Shown here piece by piece: positions 58,426 to 64,000 of a stretch of 64,000 nt of DNA. The position numbers were made by a program, and so were the translations under genes. Source of the DNA: Lepturacanthus savala (Eukaryota; Chordata; Actinopteri; Scombriformes; Trichiuridae); NCBI GenBank assembly GCA_030544235.1, contig CM060468.1, positions 7,849,758 through 7,913,757 of the forward strand, written 5' to 3'. The notes under the pieces are model-generated. The model searched no databases. It had not been told where the DNA came from and saw only the letters and a program-made list of their open reading frames with translations. Each line of letters begins with the position of its first letter. Position 1 is the stretch's first letter.

Positions 58426-61400
58426 ATGACCCAGAAGGCAACTAAAAGTAAGCTTTTTGGCTGTGGTCAGCCAAGGACATAGACTTTTTTTTTTTTTTAA
58501 ACGCTTCTAACGTTCTAATTTTGTCCTGTCATCTGCATACAGCAGATTATTTGCATCAGACTCTTCTCTCGGTTTGATATTCAGCAAGGCACTAATCTGT
58601 GTTATTTCGCATGCAACGATTCAAGGATTATGGGCCAAAATGTACTTCGTCACAGATTAATCTGTGATAACCTTTGATTATTCCTTTCAGATCTGCAGAC
58701 ATACCCGTCCCTACCATATGCACACTTAAGCCTGCGACAAGAGTTTCATACTGTGCTTCTAGTCACTTATCAAAAATTGTAGTCACTTATCAAACATTTT
58801 AATATGAGGTAATGCTTTTTTTTCCCTTTAAAATAGATGTGAAGCTGGCCCCTTCCACATATACGCCAGAGCAAAACCCTCATTCACATCTGTGAAGTGG
58901 CAGGTGTGTTGGAGGTTGCTGTGCAGAATTTTGTAGTGCAGCAGAGTGTTTGAAATATGTTTTTTCATTGAATGTTCCATTCGGTCCAGATTAACATTAC
59001 AAAGGGAGATGGGGAATAAAGTATCCACCATGCTCCTTGACTCCTTAACTCAACATTGTCCTGCAATGGTCAATTGCAAACTAACAGAATCTGTTCTCTA
59101 ATAGACATTTATCTCATACCAAAAGTGCAGTTGGTTCCAAAACAGGCCTATATTCTATTTCCATTTTTGTGCATATTAAACAAACAATATATCACATGTT
59201 AATTTTATGAGCTTTAGAGGTGCAGGTAGACTCAGCCCAGCTGTTTGCCTCTTCCAGTTGTGTGCTATGCTAAGCTAACACGCTGCTGGTTTCATCTTCA
59301 CATTTAAAGGGGAGCGTATTATGCTTGTTTCCAGGTTTTAATCTGGGGCTCCGCTGGAATACGTGTGCATGATTTACACTTAGATTTACACAAAGCCGCC
59401 TCTCTCATAATAACATAAACAAACATTAGTAGGATTACTCCTTTTCTTTCTTGCTCTCTACTCGAAATGTCAACTCCTCAAATGCATCCGTGCATGTTCG
59501 AGCCTGAGTCTGATCCGAAATAGGAGAGCATACAACGTGAACAACCATAGCAACAACAACCTTAGCAACAGAGGCTATGGAACAGACGGCCGTTTGTGGG
59601 CATGTGTGAAGGATCTGATGTCGGTTTGATGTGGGAAACTTTACAGATGAAGCGCTCAGAGCAGGTGGAAGCCTTGGTGTTTGACTATCAGGGAGCACTT
59701 GGTGTTTGACTATCAGGGAGCAATTTGCACATGCTTTACATCCGACATCTGACATCATTACCGTATAAGAATACTTCCAAATTCAAGAATACACCACTGA
59801 TGTTCGGTTTACACATAGTTTTCCCTTCCGTCCTGAGACAGAAAACTCATTACTGTGTCCAGTCAATACTGTCAGTGGAAAAAAAAAGCAAAGATGACTA
59901 AAACAGTTCTGAGGATAACTTAATGACGATATGGGTACATTTCCTGGCTCAGGACAACATAACGGGGGTTTTCCAAAACCCACTCACTCAGTAATTGTTG
60001 GTCAAAACCAAACCAAGCATATAGCACTGGTGATTACAGTGCACATCCACGATTCAATCACGATTTTCCAAATTCTCTCCTCGCTGCTGTGTGTCTTTGG
60101 GTATGCAGCGTAGATCGTGGTGTCAAATGTAATTGTTGAATGAATAGTGACGAGCACTGCAAGAAGCACAGTTTCATGTCATTTTGAATTCTGCAAATGT
60201 TATTTATTGATTGAAAGTACAATCCAGTATTTCATCACGGATGGTCCAATATTAGCTTTATATGTTCTATCAGTTCTATGATTTTAAGAGTTGATGAGCA
60301 AAATCTGACCTACCTACAAACAAATAAGAGCTTTTGAATTGAATACAGCATCTGTGGCATGACGGCATGATATCAACTGAAAAGGGTGTGGAATAAATGA
60401 CAGCTTAACCTAAACTGTAGGCTTCTTTTCATTTTAACTACATTGATGTCTTTCTCAGAATTCAAGATCAAAACTCCAAATTTCCAAGTTTCAATTTTTA
60501 TTTTTTCCAAGTTCAAAATATTTGACCCAGTATCAGCTCCATATCAAGACTTTAAAAGCTGGAACAGTATTGCATCTCAAATATGATTACCCTTCTTTTT
60601 AACATGTGTGTATGTTTCCCTTTTTTTGTCTCCTCTGACTCCAGCATGGTGCCTTAGGCTTCTCCCAGTTCTCCTCTTCTTCATCTCCTTTGTCACATAC
60701 TACTGTTCCTATGCCATACTTCAGAGGTAAATACACACACTAACACAACCATTCCTTTCTTCCCCATCTTTCTTTCTCCATTGCTGTGGTATTGAGGTCA
60801 CTCGATTACAAAAATGCCCATTTCTGGTAAAAAGTAAAGCTCATGAGGTCTGCGAAGTGCTGAGTCACTAAATGTTAAGGAGACAAGCCACATTCTGATC
60901 ATCCGGCGGTCTGAGCTGCTGGTCAATTAAGGCCCTTTACACATACCCACTTATGCACTTTTTCTTTCTCGAGTGATCTGGACCCAGTTACTGGCACACT
61001 GTGTTTTTATGAATTCAGCAGTTCCTTTCATGCCAGTTGCGGTGATTGTCAGTGTGTCTTTCTTTCAGCTACGGAGGCACCAGCAAGTCTCCGAACAGTA
61101 GCAAGTCGCTGTGTGGTGGCTGGCTAACCCAGAAGAAGTGGGAGAGCCTTAACTTTAAGTGAGTAATGGCATGCCTGTGCTTTTTTTTTTTTTTTTCACA
61201 AACTGAAGGGAGTGGATGGCCTATTAAGGGAGGACGGCATGCCAAGCTTTTTTATTTGAGCCGAAGGTGCCAGGCTCTAGGAACTGTTTCGTGAAGGGAA
61301 AAACATATTTGAGACAGAACAGCATTTATTGAAAAAAAAATTATATATATATATAAAAAAACGATTTTCCATCGTAGTCATGATTACAGTAAGTGTCAGT

Positions 61401-63277
61401 AATTTGTGCGGAATGTCTCAATGAAAAGGTTGACGGAGAGGGTTAATATAGTTAATTTAGAAAGGTTTATGAGAAATGAGCTTTTGATAAAGGCAGACAA
61501 TAGCTGCTTCTGTTCTGCTGTGTTAAGTAATCATTGCTCTGCAGCCCTGTGCTCCCCTCTCATTTATTTTCTCTTGCACTTATTATCAGTTTATTCAGCT
61601 GTATATTTACTGTTCCTGTTTTAGTGCTATTACAAAACAGTGGTATTGTTTCCATCTGTGGTTTGGACAGCTCCTATTCAACCGTCAAATCGGAGGGTCC
61701 CAGCCTCCTCCGAGGTCTCTGCTATTTCTTCAGCTCAGTGGAACCTTTCCACGGCTGACCTTTGACCTTTAAAACAGTCCAGATTCACAACACATGCGCT
61801 TACCCCTGGAAAACGACGCGATTTGGATGATAGTCATTGTCGTCCGTTTCTGGATTTTCATATCAGTCATTACGGTCACAGGGAGGAATTGCAGTGACAC
61901 TTTCACTAATTAGAACCCTGCCAGGAGATCCTGATCTCCTAAGTGGAGCTAGCAGGTACATGAGGGTTGGTCCATGTCTGAGAGAAAACACAGAAAAGCA
62001 ACTGTTTTACATAATGCAACCTGCCACATTTGTCTCACACCACAAGCTCCGGGAGTGTTATAGTTTGCTTTTCCATCCTTTCAGCAGAGACATGCAAACG
62101 GAGGAGGATTTTAATGAGGGAAATTGCTGTTGAATGACATCATCTAAATTGGTGGTTTTGCTTGTAATGAGGCTTTACCTGCCTAATAGATACCAGAACA
62201 TGGGGGGAGCGTTAAGGCATCAGTCGAGCACATGCAGTGATTTTTCCATGTGCCACTAAGAACACCGGAGTGTTTTGGCAGCAAAGTTTGTATTGTCCAT
62301 TGTGTGGTTTGATGGTGGTGAATAGCCCCACCTCCACACACACACACACACACACACACACAAAGAAAATAAAATGAAAGCAGTTTTCTCTATCCTCACT
62401 GTCTTTACACTTCATTTATACTGCCATACATCGAAAACCTGTGCACTGTGGTATGTGGTAACTCCTGCGCCCAACATTTCTCATGCAGCATTAGCAGGCG
62501 GACACAGCTCTTTCTGAAACTGGAGGATTTCTTCTGGCGGGAGCATCTGTCAAAGCTGGCATTGCCTTATGGCGTTAAGGGCAGTGGTATGTTGCCTCTA
62601 CGTTTTTTGTTTTTTTTTTAAACAGAAACCATTTAGACGTTTTAGCACCAGCTTTGACCTCACTTAATAGCTTCGCTAAAACACAGATAAACAGAACTCA
62701 ATGATTGATATCTATGGCATCAGTGATGATTTATTGTTATAAAGTTATAGTTCTTTGAAACCAGAGTGCACACCATCATTATCGATTGATGTTGGTTGGG
62801 TGTCAACTCCAACCACGACCGTAAATAAGCATTTACAGAGGTTTTGCAACAGTTTCAGATACAGTGAATTGCGGCTCTTTATTCAAATTTTTCTCCATTT
62901 CTTCACTTCCTCCTCCCCAGAGCTGCAACTACTGAAAGTTCTCGCTGTAACGGCAAATTATCAGGTGCCAGCCAACATTGAAAAGTAAGTGTAAGCAGCA
63001 TGGCAAAGGACACAGGTGACTTATTACTGTAGCAAAAGATTGTACTTTGACTTTGCACGTTGTTAACATTCCTTTTTATTTTCTTTCACTGTATTGTAGC
63101 CCGCTAGAGAAATGGATGCGCATAAATGGGCCACATTTCAACTGTGTGTGTGTGTGTGTGTGTGGTCTACTCTCCCTGCAGCCTTGAATGCAGAACCTGT
63201 GTAGTCATAGGCAACGGATTTGCCATTAAAAACAGCTCCTTGGGAAGCAACATCAACAAATATGACGTGGTCATTCG
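58426..63277 (+). CDS. st3gal4: st3gal4, beta-galactoside alpha-2,3-sialyltransferase 4, 3'-partial
   Basis: Golgi type II membrane enzyme that adds alpha-2,3 sialic acid to galactose on glycoproteins and glycolipids. Exons in the window: 58426-58447, 60645-60726, 61069-61158, 62489-62586, 62921-62984, 63182-63277, all in phase, giving 150 residues; the remainder lies beyond the right edge. A short cytoplasmic tail (MTQKATKT) is followed by a membrane anchor (about 9-33: LRLLPVLLFFISFVTYYCSY) and a stem with sequons NSS (44) and NIS (65). LFLKLEDFFW and LPYGVKGSE match ST3GAL4 rather than ST3GAL6. Sialyl motif L starts at about 122 with CRTCVVIGNG and continues NSSLGSNINKYDVVIR (136-150). The main ATG is chosen because it alone stays open through the splice into the membrane anchor. 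A (TG)n tract precedes the last acceptor. Confidence 0.9.
59308..59420 (+). repeat. Fragment of AAAGGGG..TATTATGC-type repeat
   Basis: TTTAAAGGGGAGCGTATTAT followed by GCTTGTTTCCAGG resembles the start of the abundant fish repeat also seen at 250. Only the end is recognisable. Confidence 0.35.
59672..59722. repeat. 25-bp tandem duplication
   Basis: The unit TTGGTGTTTGACTATCAGGG plus AGCAC occurs twice back to back in an st3gal4 intron. Confidence 0.7.
62335..62362. repeat. (CA)n microsatellite
   Basis: About 14 CA units in an st3gal4 intron. Confidence 0.9.
63143..63164 (+). repeat. (TG)n tract next to an st3gal4 splice acceptor
   Basis: Eleven TG units end 17 bp before the exon at 63182. 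In the transcript this is a UG tract next to the polypyrimidine region, a position where UG repeats are known to affect exon inclusion in other genes (for example CFTR exon 9). Confidence 0.85.
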
Positions 63278-64000
63278 GTAAGCAAACAACAAATGGATTA
63301 CTAGATAGTATACTGTAAGTAGTAATGTAGTATATGTACCACATAATGACTCAACATGTTCATCTGCTTTTTCATTCCAATCTGACCTTTGCATTTTTAA
63401 GGGATGACTAGTTTATATTTTAACAACTTCTCACCTATCTACAATAAAAGTAATAATCAGCAATAAAACATCTTTCCCATTTGAAACCACCTCCTTCTTT
63501 CAAAAGCTCAGGCAGACTGATTAGAAACAGGCGGATGCTGAGGGGAGTGCGCCGATATAAACGGTTGCAGACCAGCGACGGACAGAATCCCGACTGTGTG
63601 ACAGACCCGACCCTGACACACAGCCGGTCCGCTCTGCAATTAGCAAACTTTCGGGTCAAGTGGAATCTTTTCAAAGGGAGAACAGAAAAAAAAAAAAAAA
63701 AAGGTTTTCGTTTACTAAGGGAGAAAGACGTTGTGAAAATCTGACTTTACAGCTTTGGAATGAACACATGCATTCTGAGTTTGTATAAGCCTCTTTCAAA
63801 CAGCTAGAATTTGGCCTGGCCACAATGCATTTTTTTCCTCCCCCCACCTCCTCCCCCTCACGTCTCCCCCCCCTCTCTTCTCAGAAGCTAATCGGTCTCT
63901 GGCCGAGTACAGTAGAGTAAGGTTATTGACACTCAGAATTCAATGCATGCCTGAGAGTTTGACGCTTCTGGACTCATTCTGTCATAGCAACCTATGACTG
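63278..64000 (+). other. st3gal4 intron, no exon seen to the right edge
   Basis: No continuation of sialyl motif L (expected RLNNAPV-like) is found after 63277. The stretch at about 63830-63880 is C- and T-rich (CCCCCC/CTCC runs). The coding frame of st3gal4 must resume beyond 64000. Confidence 0.5.

Noticed and set aside
1..64000. CRISPR arrays, operons, phage or prokaryotic defence islands
   Set aside because: The window is spliced vertebrate nuclear DNA. Direct repeats seen are microsatellites or transposon-derived.

Overview
The window is nuclear DNA from a vertebrate, almost certainly a ray-finned (teleost) fish. It has spliced genes with GT-AG introns, AT-rich introns full of (CA)n, (TA)n and poly(A) tracts, and interspersed repeats of types common in fish. 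Five protein-coding genes can be read from encoded peptides and splice sites. Their order matches, in part, the human 11q24 cluster FAM118B-SRPRA-TIRAP-ST3GAL4 (human order recalled from memory). The species cannot be named from the sequence.

Layout. 1-8.8 kb: ilvbl (HACL2-like, thiamine-diphosphate enzyme) on +, lacking only its first coding bases. 9.8-20.9 kb: fam118b (SIR2-like protein) on +, complete, with an untranslated first exon. 20.9-29.1 kb: srpra (signal recognition particle receptor alpha) on -, complete, tail-to-tail with fam118b; the two poly(A) signals are about 100 bp apart. 29.1-35.7 kb: intergenic, holding an old DNA transposon, decayed LINE pieces and one unidentified possible exon on -. 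35.7-37.8 kb: tirap (TIR-domain adaptor) on +, complete, three exons. 37.8-49.6 kb: intergenic, two decayed LINE copies, microsatellites and one possible orphan noncoding exon. About 49.6 kb to the end: st3gal4 (alpha-2,3-sialyltransferase) on +, 5' half only, running off the right edge.

The genes are not an operon and mostly do unrelated jobs: ER lipid alpha-oxidation, protein targeting to the ER, and Golgi sialylation. The point worth attention is that a SIR2-domain gene (fam118b) and a TIR-domain gene (tirap) lie within 25 kb of each other, separated only by srpra. Both domains are classes used by bacterial anti-phage NAD-consuming systems, and both families have been linked to Toll-like-receptor signalling. 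The rest of the interest is in repeats: a small family with perfect 14-bp terminal inverted repeats in one copy (three copies here, one abutting a fam118b splice acceptor), several decayed LINE segments, hairpins, and possible regulatory elements near tirap and st3gal4.
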